A stretch of 64,000 nucleotides of DNA from Flavobacteriaceae bacterium PS02338 (GCA_029959615.1 JASCOD010000001.1:62001-126000); one strand, 5' to 3'; numbered from the stretch's first letter, positions 52,465-62,940 are shown. Notes: generated from the sequence alone by a model not told the origin. Translations and numbers: made by a program.

Positions 52465-53202
52465 ATGCAGATAAAAGAAGTAATTGAGTCGAGCAAAAGA
52501 CATTGGCAAACCGCATTGCCACATTTATCGATAGATTGCGTGGTTTTTGGCTTCGATCAGCAAAAGCTAAATGTGCTATTACTGAAACTGAAAGACAATG
52601 CCAACAACTGGATACTTCCAGGTGGTTATGTGCTTAAAGAGGAAGCGCTTGATGATGCCGCCAAACGAATTTTAAAGGAAAGAAGTGGCGCCGATAAGAT
52701 CTTTTTAAATGCCTTTAGCGTGTTTGGAAATCTAAACCGTTCTGAAGGATATTTTAAGGAATACGATGATGATTTATGGCACAAACAACGATTTGTAACC
52801 ATTGGCTATTATGCTTTGGTAGACCACACCAGTGTAACACCTGTAATCGATCCTTCTTCGGAAGATTGTAGATGGATGCCTATAGATGAACTTCCAGAAA
52901 TGGTAATGGACCACAAAAATATTATCGGAAATGCTTTAGCTACTTTAAGGGAACAGATCAAGTATAAGCCTATCGGACTTAACCTTTTGCCCGAAGAGTT
53001 TACCATGCCTGAACTGCAAAGATTGTACGAAGCTATTTTGGGCTACAAGCTTAACAGAGGCAATTTTTACCGCAGGATTACGCGTTTCAATATCCTAAAA
53101 AAGTTGGACAAAGAAAGGAAAGGAGGTGCGCATAAGGCACCAATCCTTTATAGTTTTGATGAAGATAATTATCAAAAGGCGTTGAATGATTTTAGTTGGT
53201 AG
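52465..53202 (+). CDS. Nudix-related transcriptional regulator (NrtR/AraR-like)
   Basis: 245 residues. An N-terminal Nudix fold (about 20-150) is followed by a C-terminal winged-helix-like region (about 165-235, MPELQRLYEAILGYKLNRGNFYRRITRFNILKKL). The Nudix box at 54-76 is degenerate: R68 is followed by I69 in place of Glu, and R73 replaces the last Glu (E72 remains). Loss of catalytic acids is usual in Nudix-type regulators that sense a sugar ligand, known in Bacteroidota carbohydrate control. It is divergent from the receptor/GH3/MFS operon, which it probably regulates. Confidence 0.85.
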   Translation: MQIKEVIESSKRHWQTALPHLSIDCVVFGFDQQKLNVLLLKLKDNANNWILPGGYVLKEEALDDAAKRILKERSGADKIFLNAFSVFGNLNRSEGYFKEYDDDLWHKQRFVTIGYYALVDHTSVTPVIDPSSEDCRWMPIDELPEMVMDHKNIIGNALATLREQIKYKPIGLNLLPEEFTMPELQRLYEAILGYKLNRGNFYRRITRFNILKKLDKERKGGAHKAPILYSFDEDNYQKALNDFSW

Positions 53203-53226
53203 TTATTTCGATGATTGTATGTAGAA

Positions 53227-53583
53227 AGACTTACGAAGTTTTAAAAACTTCGTAAGTCTTAAATCTTTAAATCCATGCCGTCATTTCGACGATAGGAAAA
53301 ATCTAAAGACTCTGTTGTAATACAATTTGTTAGATTTCTCTCTGCGTTCGAAATGACGATAGCCTAGATAGAAAGACTTACGGATTGTTTGAAACTTCTT
53401 AAGTCTTAAGCATATAACTCTTGCCGTCATTTCGACGCAGGAGAAATCTAGCATCAAGCAAACACACATTAGATTTTAATACGTAGATTTTCAATTCTCC
53501 TCGTTCCTCGTTCGAAATGACGGTAGCCTATACAACAAATTCAAAGATTTCTCCATTTCGCTGCGCTCCAGTCGAAATGACGA
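53227..53583. repeat. Cluster of dispersed palindromic repeats
   Basis: Fills most of the 407-nt gap. It has a perfect hairpin AGACTTACGAAGTTTT/AAAACTTCGTAAGTCT at 53227-53259; full TCATTTCGA-type elements at 53279-53360 and 53425-53523 (GTCATTTCGA ... GAAATCT and AGATTT ... TCGAAATGACG); and a half element at 53543-53583. No gene was found. It separates two convergent genes. Confidence 0.7.
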
Positions 53584-53609
53584 TACGCTTAAAGACCTAT
53601 CGCCTACTC

Positions 53610-56066
53610 CTATTTTATCCTATTCTGAATATCCTCGCTACCAGTTTTACGTGTTCTGCTTTCAAATTGCTTTCCAAATCTGTAAGTAAATGAAAGGATT
53701 GCTCTTCTGCTATCGATCCAAATTCTGCTATACATATTGATGTTTTGATATCGGGTGTCGTTCCTATAATTATTGGTCTGGAAAATATCGTTGATGGCAA
53801 GTTTAATGCTTCCTTTATCATTCAATACACTTTTTTGGAAAGCCGCAGAAACTGCCCAATAAGATCTCTCTTTAATAATCCCGTAAACTGATGCCGAATT
53901 ATAAAAGGCATTCAACTCTGAGGTAAAACCTTTGGCAATTTTAAATGAATTCTGTGTATTTATACTAAAACTAGTCTGCTTTTTATATTCGTCTGCTAAA
54001 TCATATTCGTTACGGAAAACGTTGGCAAAATTAGTCCCCGACCACCATTTGAAATAATCTATTTGTGCCGTAAAACTGATCCCGTAATTGACTAAACTCG
54101 GCAAGTTTTGGGGCGCTTCATAAGTTACATTGGCGGCATCATTTTGCCCAGTTACCCAAGTAATTACATCTGTAGTTCTGCTGTAATTTAATGAGGTAGT
54201 GAACTTACTCTTAAACACGTGATTAAACACGATGTTCTGCGTCAACTCTGGTTTTAAGTATGGATTTCCTTCGTAATATAAAGATGGATCTCGGAACATA
54301 CGGAAAGGATTTAAAGCACCGTAATTTGGTCGCTCTATTCTACGGCTGTACGAAAGCTGAACTTGGTTATTCGTATTTAAATTCTGATTCACCGCTACAT
54401 TTGGAAATAACTGAAAATAATCTCTAGTAAACACTGCGTTCGTAGTAATTTGATTTCCATTTGTATTGGTGTACTCACCACGCAAACCCGCTTGGATAGA
54501 AGTTTTACCAAATTCGGCCATTAAATTCAAATAAGCTGCATGAATTTGTTCTTTGTACTTAAAGTGGTTGCTCGAAGTAGCATCGTATTGCCAATCGTTG
54601 TTGATGAACTGATGATAAACCAAATTGTTATCTGCCTCGATAAACGAGCTTTTTGCACCAGTTTCTAATTTAATCTTCTCATTAAACGCATCAGTATAAT
54701 CTATCTTAGCTACGTAAACGTCTGTTTTTGCTGGTACAGTTCCCCTCCTTCTCGCTAAGTCTCCATTTGGCAAACCTGTATTTGGACGGGTATAAGTATC
54801 CAAATTAAGGTTAGAGCTGAAACGATTGGGCGCAAAATCTAAATCTGCTGAAAGCTCTCTGCCTTTTTTCGAAAAGCGATGTAAGTAGTTCAAATTGTAA
54901 GTTAAGCTTTCCCAACTTTGCTTATCGTAGTTTTGGGTGAACATGTCGCTCAACAAGCTCCCTTGGTTATTTCTAATTAAGTTGCTGGTTTCACTATCGT
55001 GAATATATCTACCTAAATTTCCATTAACCAAAAGTCCAATTACATTGTTGCTGTCTATTTCGTAATCGATACCTACACGGAAATTATGTGTATTTAACGG
55101 CTCGTTGGTTTCGGTGCGTTGAGTAGAAGTTCTTGATGTGGCTACTTGACCATCTGCAAAGCGCCTGATAAAATCTAAATATTCGGTTTCGCCGCGATAA
55201 GCATAGTTGTAATTACCGTAAACATTAAAGTTAGAACTGCGATAATTCAAGTTGAAACCACTGCCATATCTGGCGTTACGTCCAGCACCACCGTTAGCAC
55301 TTACCGAACCATTTAAACCTTTCACTTGATTTTTCTTCATCACAATGTTGATGATCCCAGCATTTCCCGCAGCATCATACTTAGATGAAGGACTATTGAT
55401 AATTTCAATCTTCGAAATAGACGAAGAATTGGTTGCTTTCAATAGTACAGCTAGCTCGGTTGCACTCAAGTAGGTTAATTTACCGTTCATCATCACGGTT
55501 ACACCCGTTCTTCCTTTTAGCGAGATTTTACCATCACTATCTATCTTCACCCCAGGCGCTCTTTCAAGTAGTTCTAAAGCGGTATTTCCTTCAGCCAAAA
55601 TGCTATTCTCCACATTCAAAGTCATCTTATCCATGCTTTGTTCGATCACTTTCTTTTGCCCGCCAACCGTTACCGTACTTAACTGCTTGGCGTCATCCTG
55701 CAATTGAATTTTAGTAAATTCGTGGTTGTTCTTAGCATCGCTGATTTGAAAATTGGGAATGGTGTGATTGATATGCCCCATACTAGAAATTACCAGTTTG
55801 TAGCTCCCGTTAGGTACATTCGTAAAAACAAATCGACCTACAGAGTCGGTAAGTACGCCTTTAAAAATCTTATCATCGCTATTTTTTAAGGCAACTGACG
55901 CATATTCTACACCTTTACCAGATGTGTTTTTCACTATTCCTGAAACATTACCTTTATGTTGTGCAAAAGTAATTTGAGCGAAGAATAAACACAAAGCAAA
56001 GCCTAAAATTTTTCGCAAAGAGATCTTCTTAACAGCTAATTGAGCTGCAACGTACGTACTTTTCAT
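53610..56066 (-). CDS. TonB-dependent receptor family protein (outer-membrane beta-barrel)
   Basis: 818 residues with a signal region ending near residue 36 (FAQITFAQ). A carboxypeptidase-like regulatory domain is at about 37-125 (GNVSGIVKNTSGKGVEYASVAL...). A plug follows with EQSMDKMTLNVENSILAEGNTALELLERAPGVKID, then a large barrel (RIERPNYGALNPF, NYSRTTDVITWV). It belongs to the group often annotated outer-membrane beta-barrel family protein. It is last in the iron-type cassette, 25 nt after the PepSY gene. The substrate is unknown. Confidence 0.85.
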   Translation of the reverse strand: MKSTYVAAQLAVKKISLRKILGFALCLFFAQITFAQHKGNVSGIVKNTSGKGVEYASVALKNSDDKIFKGVLTDSVGRFVFTNVPNGSYKLVISSMGHINHTIPNFQISDAKNNHEFTKIQLQDDAKQLSTVTVGGQKKVIEQSMDKMTLNVENSILAEGNTALELLERAPGVKIDSDGKISLKGRTGVTVMMNGKLTYLSATELAVLLKATNSSSISKIEIINSPSSKYDAAGNAGIINIVMKKNQVKGLNGSVSANGGAGRNARYGSGFNLNYRSSNFNVYGNYNYAYRGETEYLDFIRRFADGQVATSRTSTQRTETNEPLNTHNFRVGIDYEIDSNNVIGLLVNGNLGRYIHDSETSNLIRNNQGSLLSDMFTQNYDKQSWESLTYNLNYLHRFSKKGRELSADLDFAPNRFSSNLNLDTYTRPNTGLPNGDLARRRGTVPAKTDVYVAKIDYTDAFNEKIKLETGAKSSFIEADNNLVYHQFINNDWQYDATSSNHFKYKEQIHAAYLNLMAEFGKTSIQAGLRGEYTNTNGNQITTNAVFTRDYFQLFPNVAVNQNLNTNNQVQLSYSRRIERPNYGALNPFRMFRDPSLYYEGNPYLKPELTQNIVFNHVFKSKFTTSLNYSRTTDVITWVTGQNDAANVTYEAPQNLPSLVNYGISFTAQIDYFKWWSGTNFANVFRNEYDLADEYKKQTSFSINTQNSFKIAKGFTSELNAFYNSASVYGIIKERSYWAVSAAFQKSVLNDKGSIKLAINDIFQTNNYRNDTRYQNINMYSRIWIDSRRAILSFTYRFGKQFESRTRKTGSEDIQNRIK

Positions 56067-56090
56067 ATGATTGTTTTAATTGTTAGATGA

Positions 56091-57227
56091 CTAGTTTACT
56101 GCTGCAAGTTTTGTTTTCGGACTTTTCTTTTTCGACTTCTTTCTTTTACCCCACCAAATGTAAAACCCAGTAATTGGTAAGCTTGCACAGATTAAGCTGA
56201 CTATAAAGTAAATTATCTTGGTCGTAATGCCTCCAATTTCGCCTACGTGTAGGCCATAGTTAGATCTTCTAATCCAATCTGCAAGGGTTTCGTTTCTTAA
56301 TCGCTTGTTAGAAGCTGGTAGCTCTTTAAGCGTATATTGATCTAAATGTACGTCTCGCCAAGTGCCCTGATACATATCTACGCAGAGATAAATTGCATCT
56401 GAAGGTTTTTCTGGAAAGTTGACAATAATTTGATCAGTATTGTGTTCGCCTATTTTACTTATACCTAAGTAAAAAGCTCTATCTACCCGCTCCAAAACAT
56501 TTGTCTTAATATTTGTTGTGGTATCTGACACTGCTGCGATTCTCTTTCTCTCTTTATTTTCTCCACCAGCCATCCAATACACGCTATTGTTAAACCAAGC
56601 GAAACTCATCATCAAACCTGTAAAAGCCAATATGATGGCAACAATGATGGAGTAAAAGCCTAGCACATTATGCAAATCGTAATTCACACGTTTAAACTTG
56701 GCCTTCCATTTAATTTTAAAGCTCTTGTTTACGTTGGATTTCTTCAGGTTTTTGGGCCACCACAAAATCAATCCACTTATTAGTAACAAGAAGAATATTA
56801 AGGTTCCCCAGCCTGCCACTTGGTGACCAATTTTCTGCGGCATCCACAAATAATAATGACCATCCTCAAAAAAATGGAAAAAATCATTTAGCTGTCCAAT
56901 AGCTACCACCTCAGCAGTGTAGGGATTAACAAAAATGGTAGAATCCATTTCATGAATTCTGAACCTAGACGTCATACCCTCACCATGATACCAAACCGAC
57001 TCGATTTCTCTATTAGGCACGGCTTTTTCTACCGATTTATAGAGCATTGAAGGTGGCAACATTTTACCACCTTCAGGAACTTCTACCCTTGTCCAAGGCG
57101 AAGCATATTTGTTAATCTCTACTTTAAAAGCAAGTATACAACCTGTAATACTTAAAATAACTACTATAATTCCAGAGATTAAGCCCAGCCACAAATGCAG
57201 CCAGGCATTAATTTTTTTAAAACTCAT
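56091..57227 (-). CDS. PepSY-associated transmembrane protein
   Basis: 378 residues with four membrane helices. The opening INAWLHLWLGLISGIIVVILSITGCILAFKVEI and the later YDLHNVLGFYSIIVAIILAFTGLMMSFAWF are typical of PepSY_TM proteins. Such proteins sit in the inner membrane beside siderophore receptors and are thought to reduce ferric siderophores using membrane electrons, with histidines as possible heme ligands. Here it follows DUF4374 and TonB-receptor genes, 18 nt after the former, which fits that role. Confidence 0.86.
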   Translation of the reverse strand: MSFKKINAWLHLWLGLISGIIVVILSITGCILAFKVEINKYASPWTRVEVPEGGKMLPPSMLYKSVEKAVPNREIESVWYHGEGMTSRFRIHEMDSTIFVNPYTAEVVAIGQLNDFFHFFEDGHYYLWMPQKIGHQVAGWGTLIFFLLLISGLILWWPKNLKKSNVNKSFKIKWKAKFKRVNYDLHNVLGFYSIIVAIILAFTGLMMSFAWFNNSVYWMAGGENKERKRIAAVSDTTTNIKTNVLERVDRAFYLGISKIGEHNTDQIIVNFPEKPSDAIYLCVDMYQGTWRDVHLDQYTLKELPASNKRLRNETLADWIRRSNYGLHVGEIGGITTKIIYFIVSLICASLPITGFYIWWGKRKKSKKKSPKTKLAAVN

Positions 57228-57244
57228 TGTAAATGGTACTTGTT

Positions 57245-58450
57245 CTATTTTAGCTTCTCTATCCTTAAAATATAATCTATACCGCCTACAAACTCTACTC
57301 CTTTGGTAAGCTGGTCAGTTACTGGGTCATACTGCCATATATAATCTCTATCAGCAGCATTTACTGCAATAAAAGCCTTGCCATCTTCTACAATTACACC
57401 ATTAACCATTCGCTCTCCTTTATCTACCGGAAGGTTTAATTTTTTAATTAATGTCCCATTTCTCACGTCAATTACACAGAAATAATGATCTGCATCTATA
57501 GATTGACCCGCAATTCGAGACCGCACAATTGCCTTACCATTACCAATGTACCACATAGCAGGTGCCATTTCGTTATTAGAAGCTGCAGAAAAATTAAAGA
57601 AATACGTAGGATCAATTTCTGTAGTCCCACTCTTAATGCGGTACATTACCGATGGTGAGTTATAATCGTAAATATTTACAGGATCGCTGATGAAATATAA
57701 ATCGTTATTCTCGTCTATAAATGATGATGGCGCATAAACATTCGGACCGCCAAGGCCAGTGGTACGTGTATCAGATAATGACTTTTCTACGGTCATGGTA
57801 GCATAATCGATAACCGCAACAAGAGATTCTTTGTAAACAGGCATGGTAGGATAATTACTCCAGTCTGTTGAACCGAAACCATAGCCCAAATACAATTTGC
57901 CACCCCTGTGCTCCGCAAAGCCTATATTATAATTATCAAAGCCTGCTGGTATGTTTTTTAACGTAAGCTTACCTGTTCTAATGGTCATCTTGTCCACTTT
58001 GATCACGGCATAACGAGCCTCATTATTACCGTCTCCAAATATGACTAGTGTATTATCGTCTACCCAAGTATATGAGCTCCAATTTAACCATGAGAAAGGA
58101 ATTTCCTTATCTATTAAAAGAACGCCATTTTCTACATGATACTTACCTAACCTACCACTAGTAGCATTGGCATGGTAATAAAAACCATCTTTCTGTATCA
58201 CATCTTGTGCATATACTTTGCCTGTCATTTCGGCGCCGTTACCCGAAAGACTTACAGTACCACTAGTTAACGATTGAATGCCCGCAATGTAATAAGCTGT
58301 ATTTGGCCAGCTGCCTACACATAGAACCGCCGAATATTTGGTTCCTTCTTCTATCTTTCCGATGTTTCTCTTTTCGCAACTGCTAATTATAAAGATCATA
58401 GCCATTGCAATACCCATAACTTTAGTAAAGAAAAATTTTTTATTTGTCAT
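57245..58450 (-). CDS. DUF4374 lipoprotein (first, adjoining the PepSY gene)
   Basis: 401 residues. A lipoprotein signal ends in IISSC with Cys at 25. The body has beta-propeller-like repeats, and the closing block GKAFIAVNAADRDYIWQYDPVTDQLTKGVEF is shared in outline with the gene at 60967. DUF4374 proteins accompany siderophore receptors in Bacteroidota. Their function is not established. It probably sits at the envelope, lipid-anchored. It lies 46 nt downstream of the TonB receptor gene. Confidence 0.82.
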   Translation of the reverse strand: MTNKKFFFTKVMGIAMAMIFIISSCEKRNIGKIEEGTKYSAVLCVGSWPNTAYYIAGIQSLTSGTVSLSGNGAEMTGKVYAQDVIQKDGFYYHANATSGRLGKYHVENGVLLIDKEIPFSWLNWSSYTWVDDNTLVIFGDGNNEARYAVIKVDKMTIRTGKLTLKNIPAGFDNYNIGFAEHRGGKLYLGYGFGSTDWSNYPTMPVYKESLVAVIDYATMTVEKSLSDTRTTGLGGPNVYAPSSFIDENNDLYFISDPVNIYDYNSPSVMYRIKSGTTEIDPTYFFNFSAASNNEMAPAMWYIGNGKAIVRSRIAGQSIDADHYFCVIDVRNGTLIKKLNLPVDKGERMVNGVIVEDGKAFIAVNAADRDYIWQYDPVTDQLTKGVEFVGGIDYILRIEKLK

Positions 58451-58495
58451 TGCTGTTGATATTTTGATTTGATAATTTCCTATTTTATTGGTTTA

Positions 58496-60877
58496 TTAAA
58501 TGAAATATCTGACTTTAACCGAGAAAGATCTACCAGGCTTTTGAAGTCTAAAATTATCGTAAGCTAATTCATTAGTAATATTTCTGCACTCTGCAGAAAT
58601 ATTGTAGCGCCCATTTTTTAAGGAGTAACTCAGTGAAGCATTTTGAATAAATTGTGTCGGAATATCAGATTTACCATTTGGGTTTCCCTTTCCTTCCCAG
58701 GTTAAATAAAACCAGTTTACATACTGGGTAAACCAATTAAATTGCAAACGAGTATCTTTTCCTAACCAATCATTTTTACCTATACTGAAATCTGCATTTC
58801 CGAATAACCATGGCTGATTAGGAATTTTGTTTAGGTAAGTACCCTCTACGTTGTAAGATTCTGTTTGACCTGCTTTTGTAGTGTTAATTGCATTTTGGTA
58901 AGTCAAATTAACATTGAATGATAGTAACTGACTGTAAGTATATCTTACCTCTGTTTCAAAACCTGTAATTCGAACGCTAGATTGGTTACGATTCATTAGC
59001 AATTTGGAACGCTCATCTGGTACAGGAAAAATAAAATCCTTTGCATTACGATAAAACCCAGAAGCTTCAATAAAGAAGGTGTTATTTCCTAATTTTAAAG
59101 TATAGAAGGCACCAAGGTTAATGTTGTCACTGCTCTCTGGTTTTAAATCTGGGTTACCTTGGAGGTTTAAGCCGTCACCAAACATTTCTTCTGCTTCTTG
59201 TAAGCGATAAGCATGTTCAAATGAAGCCTTTAGCCCTAAATCAGGAGTGATTTTATATCTGGATGCAAAACCATATCCTAAATTACTAAATGCAGTATCT
59301 AACAATGTATATACCCTATTGATATATTTAGGACGTTCTAAACCGAGGTGGTAATACTTAACAAATGCAGTATTCACCAACCTTTGGTCCAAAAGGTCTT
59401 GTTGATAAGCGAAACCCGCAATTTGTTTTCTCAACTGTCCGGGTGTCTCATCATGATCGGTTAAAAGGGCATTGTAATTTCTATTCTTAAGATCATCAAA
59501 AGTATAGTTAAGGTTTAGCGAATGTTGCTCGTTAATTTTATAACTAAAGTTGGCCATGGCATAGGCTCTTGGTCTAATAATTTTCGAAACGGCTAAAACT
59601 GAACCCATTTCAGAATATCCTTTGTCGAAATAAGTACCATCCCAGTTGTAGGTTCTTTTTACGGTATCTACAGTTTTATAATCATCTTTCGATAATGCCA
59701 TAAACGTACTCAGACTTAGCCCTTTGGTAAACAAATCATCTTTTTTATATCTCAAAGTGGCGCTACGAGCTTTACTTGCCCTAGTAACGTTACCGTAAAC
59801 TATATTTTGATCGAAACCTGTTTGTAAATCTTGATGTGCCTCATTATACCCAACGCCAACAAATAATACATCAGCCCATTTTTTATTCGTTACACCAGCT
59901 TCTAATTGTCCTAAAGCAGACTCATAATTATCATGAAAACGTCTTACATCTGCGGTAGCGAATTCGGCACCGTTTAAATCAGATATATAATTACCTATTC
60001 TGGTTCCGCCATTTACAACGTCTACACCTCTCATGATGTAATTATTATCCGACGAGTTGTAAAACCCACTTGCCTTAACAATAATTCCTGATTTCTTATT
60101 TACAAATTGGGCACTCAAAGAAGAACGATTTGTATTGAAAGATCCGTAGCTGTGACTTACATCTAGATAATTCCCAACCTTTTGATTTGTAATTACGTTA
60201 ACTGCACCTCCCATAGCGTCGGCACCTAAATTTACAGGAACAACGCCTTTATAAACTTCCAGACGATCGGCAAGGTTAACAGGAATATTATTGAGTGACA
60301 TAGTGCTTCCCATTACGTCTAGCGGTATACCGTCTATAAAAAACTTAACTTGCTTGCCGGAAAGCCCATTAATAGAAAATTTAAAGTCAGAACCTAATCC
60401 ACCTTGCTCTCTAATTCTAACGCCAGTGCTCCTATTCAGCACCTGATTTAAATCGGCGGTGGTATTAGCCATTTTTTTTACATCGATAGCATTAACCGTA
60501 AAACCAGATTCTTTTATCTCTTGAGTTTTAGTTTTTCCACTTACGCTTACGTCATGTAGTAAATTGGCGCTCTTTTTTAACGTAACATTAACCGATTGTT
60601 TGTCGCCTGCCTTAAGGGTAATTTGTCTAGTTTGCGTTTCATAACCAATAATTGAAATGGTTAAAATGTAAGGGCCAGGTACAATGTTACTAAGTTCAAA
60701 ATTTCCATTTTTATCTGTAACAGTACCAATTTTTGTTCCCTTTAAAATAATTGATGCATCACTAACGGACCCGGATTCATCTTTTACTAAACCATAAACA
60801 CTTGCATATTGTTGAGCATTTAACGTTAGTGAAATGGATGAAAAGAATAGAAGTAAAAGTAGTTTTAAATTAGACAT
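58496..60877 (-). CDS. TonB-dependent receptor, siderophore type
   Basis: 793 residues from the ATG at 60877, which opens a clear signal peptide (MSNLKLLLLLFFSSISLTLNAQ). An upstream in-frame start at 60916 adds an unlikely 13 residues. A carboxypeptidase-like domain is at about 23-100 (ASVYGLVKDESGSVSDASIILKG), then a plug (NQVLNRSTGVRIREQGGLG, FFIDGIPLDVMGSTMSLNNIPVNLADRLEVYKG) and a barrel ending in VKVRYFI. It imports a ligand across the outer membrane with TonB. Neighbouring sigma/FecR and PepSY genes point to an iron chelate. Confidence 0.92.
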   Translation of the reverse strand: MSNLKLLLLLFFSSISLTLNAQQYASVYGLVKDESGSVSDASIILKGTKIGTVTDKNGNFELSNIVPGPYILTISIIGYETQTRQITLKAGDKQSVNVTLKKSANLLHDVSVSGKTKTQEIKESGFTVNAIDVKKMANTTADLNQVLNRSTGVRIREQGGLGSDFKFSINGLSGKQVKFFIDGIPLDVMGSTMSLNNIPVNLADRLEVYKGVVPVNLGADAMGGAVNVITNQKVGNYLDVSHSYGSFNTNRSSLSAQFVNKKSGIIVKASGFYNSSDNNYIMRGVDVVNGGTRIGNYISDLNGAEFATADVRRFHDNYESALGQLEAGVTNKKWADVLFVGVGYNEAHQDLQTGFDQNIVYGNVTRASKARSATLRYKKDDLFTKGLSLSTFMALSKDDYKTVDTVKRTYNWDGTYFDKGYSEMGSVLAVSKIIRPRAYAMANFSYKINEQHSLNLNYTFDDLKNRNYNALLTDHDETPGQLRKQIAGFAYQQDLLDQRLVNTAFVKYYHLGLERPKYINRVYTLLDTAFSNLGYGFASRYKITPDLGLKASFEHAYRLQEAEEMFGDGLNLQGNPDLKPESSDNINLGAFYTLKLGNNTFFIEASGFYRNAKDFIFPVPDERSKLLMNRNQSSVRITGFETEVRYTYSQLLSFNVNLTYQNAINTTKAGQTESYNVEGTYLNKIPNQPWLFGNADFSIGKNDWLGKDTRLQFNWFTQYVNWFYLTWEGKGNPNGKSDIPTQFIQNASLSYSLKNGRYNISAECRNITNELAYDNFRLQKPGRSFSVKVRYFI

Positions 60878-60966
60878 CTTGAGTTTAATTGTGCTTTTAG
60901 AGAGATAGTAGCACAAGTAACCTCTTACCGAAGGTGAAAAATGAAAAAATTTAAAATTAGTCTAAA

Positions 60967-62190
60967 TTAATTTAATAATCGATCTAAACGAACGATAAAT
61001 GCAGCTTTACCTCCTAATTGTAAACCCTTAGTTAACTCATCAGACTTTACATTATATTTCCAAATATAATTGCCTTCTGTTGCAGAGTTTACGGCAATGT
61101 AAACGATATCACCTTCCACCAAAACACATTCTTTGCGAGTTCCCTTATCCAACGGTAAATTGAGCTTTTTGATTACCTTTTGGTTAGCAATATCTAGTAA
61201 ATAGAATTCAAAGTGCGGTGTACTGTAATGATCGGCAATTCCTTTAAACAAATCTTTACGTTCTGCACGTACAATAGCTTTTCCCTGCCCTAAGGACCAC
61301 AAACCATAAGCGTGATTTTGGATTACCGACGAGGAAAGATTAAAGAAATAATTTGGATCGACCAACGAACTGTTCGCTTTTATGCTGAAAATACCGGTTG
61401 ATAACTCCGGTCTATTTCCCATCGCAATTCCTGGGCAAGCCATAAAATAGAAGTTTCCATTTTCATCGGTAAACTCATTGTGCTGCACAGTATTTATACC
61501 TGCCGGATAAGTAGAACGAGTTTCCTTTTGCAAGCTCAAACTTTTCATTTGAGGATACAATAACCTAGAGATGTACATCGTATCACTGGTACTGTAGGCA
61601 TCATCCCTCATCGGCGGATGAAATGTATAGCCGATGTAAATTGTATCTTTTCTTTTGTACGTAAACCCGATAGATGCTGTTGCAAATTTACCTTTAGGAT
61701 TTTCTATATCTAAAAGACCAAACGAGAGTATCGACATGGCCTTTGCATCAACTATGTAATATTTTGCGAGGTTAAAAGCATTGTTAAAACCACTTAACAG
61801 TAAAGTATCCTTACCAATCCAGTTGAAGTTTTCTAAATCGAAATCTTTCAATTGTGTATGAGCAACTACATTTAGCTCACCATCGGTTAAGCTGTACTTG
61901 CTTAACATAGCCGATTTTCGCTGCAGGTAATAATAATAACCATCTTTTACGATGATATCTCTAGAAATAGAATCTGGCAGCGCTTTAGTTTCTTCTTCGG
62001 GAGCAATAAAGCCGCTATCTAAACTATTAGTAGTTACGATGTATTCGTTCGTATTGATATCAAACAAATGCAAACTGTATTTCTTGGGCTGTTCTACAGC
62101 CGATTTAGAATTTTTGCATGAGATAAATCCACTTACTAATAACAGTACTGGAAGCAAATATTTAAATCGATTGATCAAGGTAGTGAACAT
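60967..62190 (-). CDS. DUF4374-like lipoprotein (second, adjoining the FecR-like gene)
   Basis: 407 residues from the ATG at 62190; a start at 62217 would overlap the upstream gene by 11 nt. A lipoprotein signal ends in SGFISC. The end of the protein, DIVYIAVNSATEGNYIWKYNVKSDELTKGLQL, parallels the DUF4374 gene at 57245, so they are paralogues flanking the receptor gene. It probably sits in the envelope as a lipid-anchored propeller-like protein with an unknown but iron-linked role. Confidence 0.75.
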   Translation of the reverse strand: MFTTLINRFKYLLPVLLLVSGFISCKNSKSAVEQPKKYSLHLFDINTNEYIVTTNSLDSGFIAPEEETKALPDSISRDIIVKDGYYYYLQRKSAMLSKYSLTDGELNVVAHTQLKDFDLENFNWIGKDTLLLSGFNNAFNLAKYYIVDAKAMSILSFGLLDIENPKGKFATASIGFTYKRKDTIYIGYTFHPPMRDDAYSTSDTMYISRLLYPQMKSLSLQKETRSTYPAGINTVQHNEFTDENGNFYFMACPGIAMGNRPELSTGIFSIKANSSLVDPNYFFNLSSSVIQNHAYGLWSLGQGKAIVRAERKDLFKGIADHYSTPHFEFYLLDIANQKVIKKLNLPLDKGTRKECVLVEGDIVYIAVNSATEGNYIWKYNVKSDELTKGLQLGGKAAFIVRLDRLLN

Positions 62191-62206
62191 TCTAAAATAC
62201 AAATGC

Positions 62207-62860
62207 TTAAATTCCAAACTTACTAATCAACTTCTTCTGCATCACTGGTGGCAAGTGAATAAGGTTTTTTTCGTTCACTACAATTAAACCTTGCTTACCT
62301 CCTTTATTGTTAAGTATAATGTACGACTGACCTTTTTTCAACTTCACTATTTCTTTTTCGCCATCAAAATTTAACTCGATATCTTTTTTTGGTGATATCA
62401 AGATACTTCCACTCAACTCAATAATGCCGCTATGTTCGTTTACTTCTGCAAAAGTTTCTGGTGCAATGGCTAAATTATATTCTCTAGAACTAATGTGATT
62501 AACCTTTAAACTCGATTTATTGTGGAATGCAACGAAATTTACGTCATGCTCTTGATTAGTAACAAAGTAATAAAATACAGACCCCAAAACTCCAATCAGT
62601 AAGGTAGCTGCAACAGCACCTTTCCACATATAATATGTAGATGATTTGATCGGTTTAATATTGTGAACTTCTTCAGCTGGCAATGAAGCCCTAATTTCAT
62701 CCCAAATTGCCTCTTTCGCAATTGACTTATCTTTTTCAGAATGGAACTCTAGGTCATCTACCTCGCTGTTCATTAGCCAATCTTCAACCGCTGCACGTTC
62801 TTGAGGCGTACATAAGTTGTTATGATATTTTTCTAAAAGATCGGCGTTTACTTTCATCAA
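62207..62860 (-). CDS. Short FecR-like anti-sigma factor
   Basis: 217 residues. The N-terminal part (LLEKYHNNLCTPQERAAVEDWLMNSE) is the cytoplasmic sigma-binding helix region of FecR proteins. One membrane helix is at about 80-99 (AAVATLLIGVLGSVFYYFV). The periplasmic part is only about 115 residues, against some 200 or more in usual FecR proteins, and ends with ILNNKGGKQGLIVVNEKNLI. It probably inhibits or transmits a signal to the ECF sigma factor encoded 80 nt upstream. Confidence 0.78.
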   Translation of the reverse strand: MMKVNADLLEKYHNNLCTPQERAAVEDWLMNSEVDDLEFHSEKDKSIAKEAIWDEIRASLPAEEVHNIKPIKSSTYYMWKGAVAATLLIGVLGSVFYYFVTNQEHDVNFVAFHNKSSLKVNHISSREYNLAIAPETFAEVNEHSGIIELSGSILISPKKDIELNFDGEKEIVKLKKGQSYIILNNKGGKQGLIVVNEKNLIHLPPVMQKKLISKFGI

Positions 62861-62940
62861 CCTAATTTATAATACAAAATTAATATTTCTGATGCTTTTT
62901 AAGACTAGTAGCGTTAACATTAATTTACCGTAAGTGTAAT

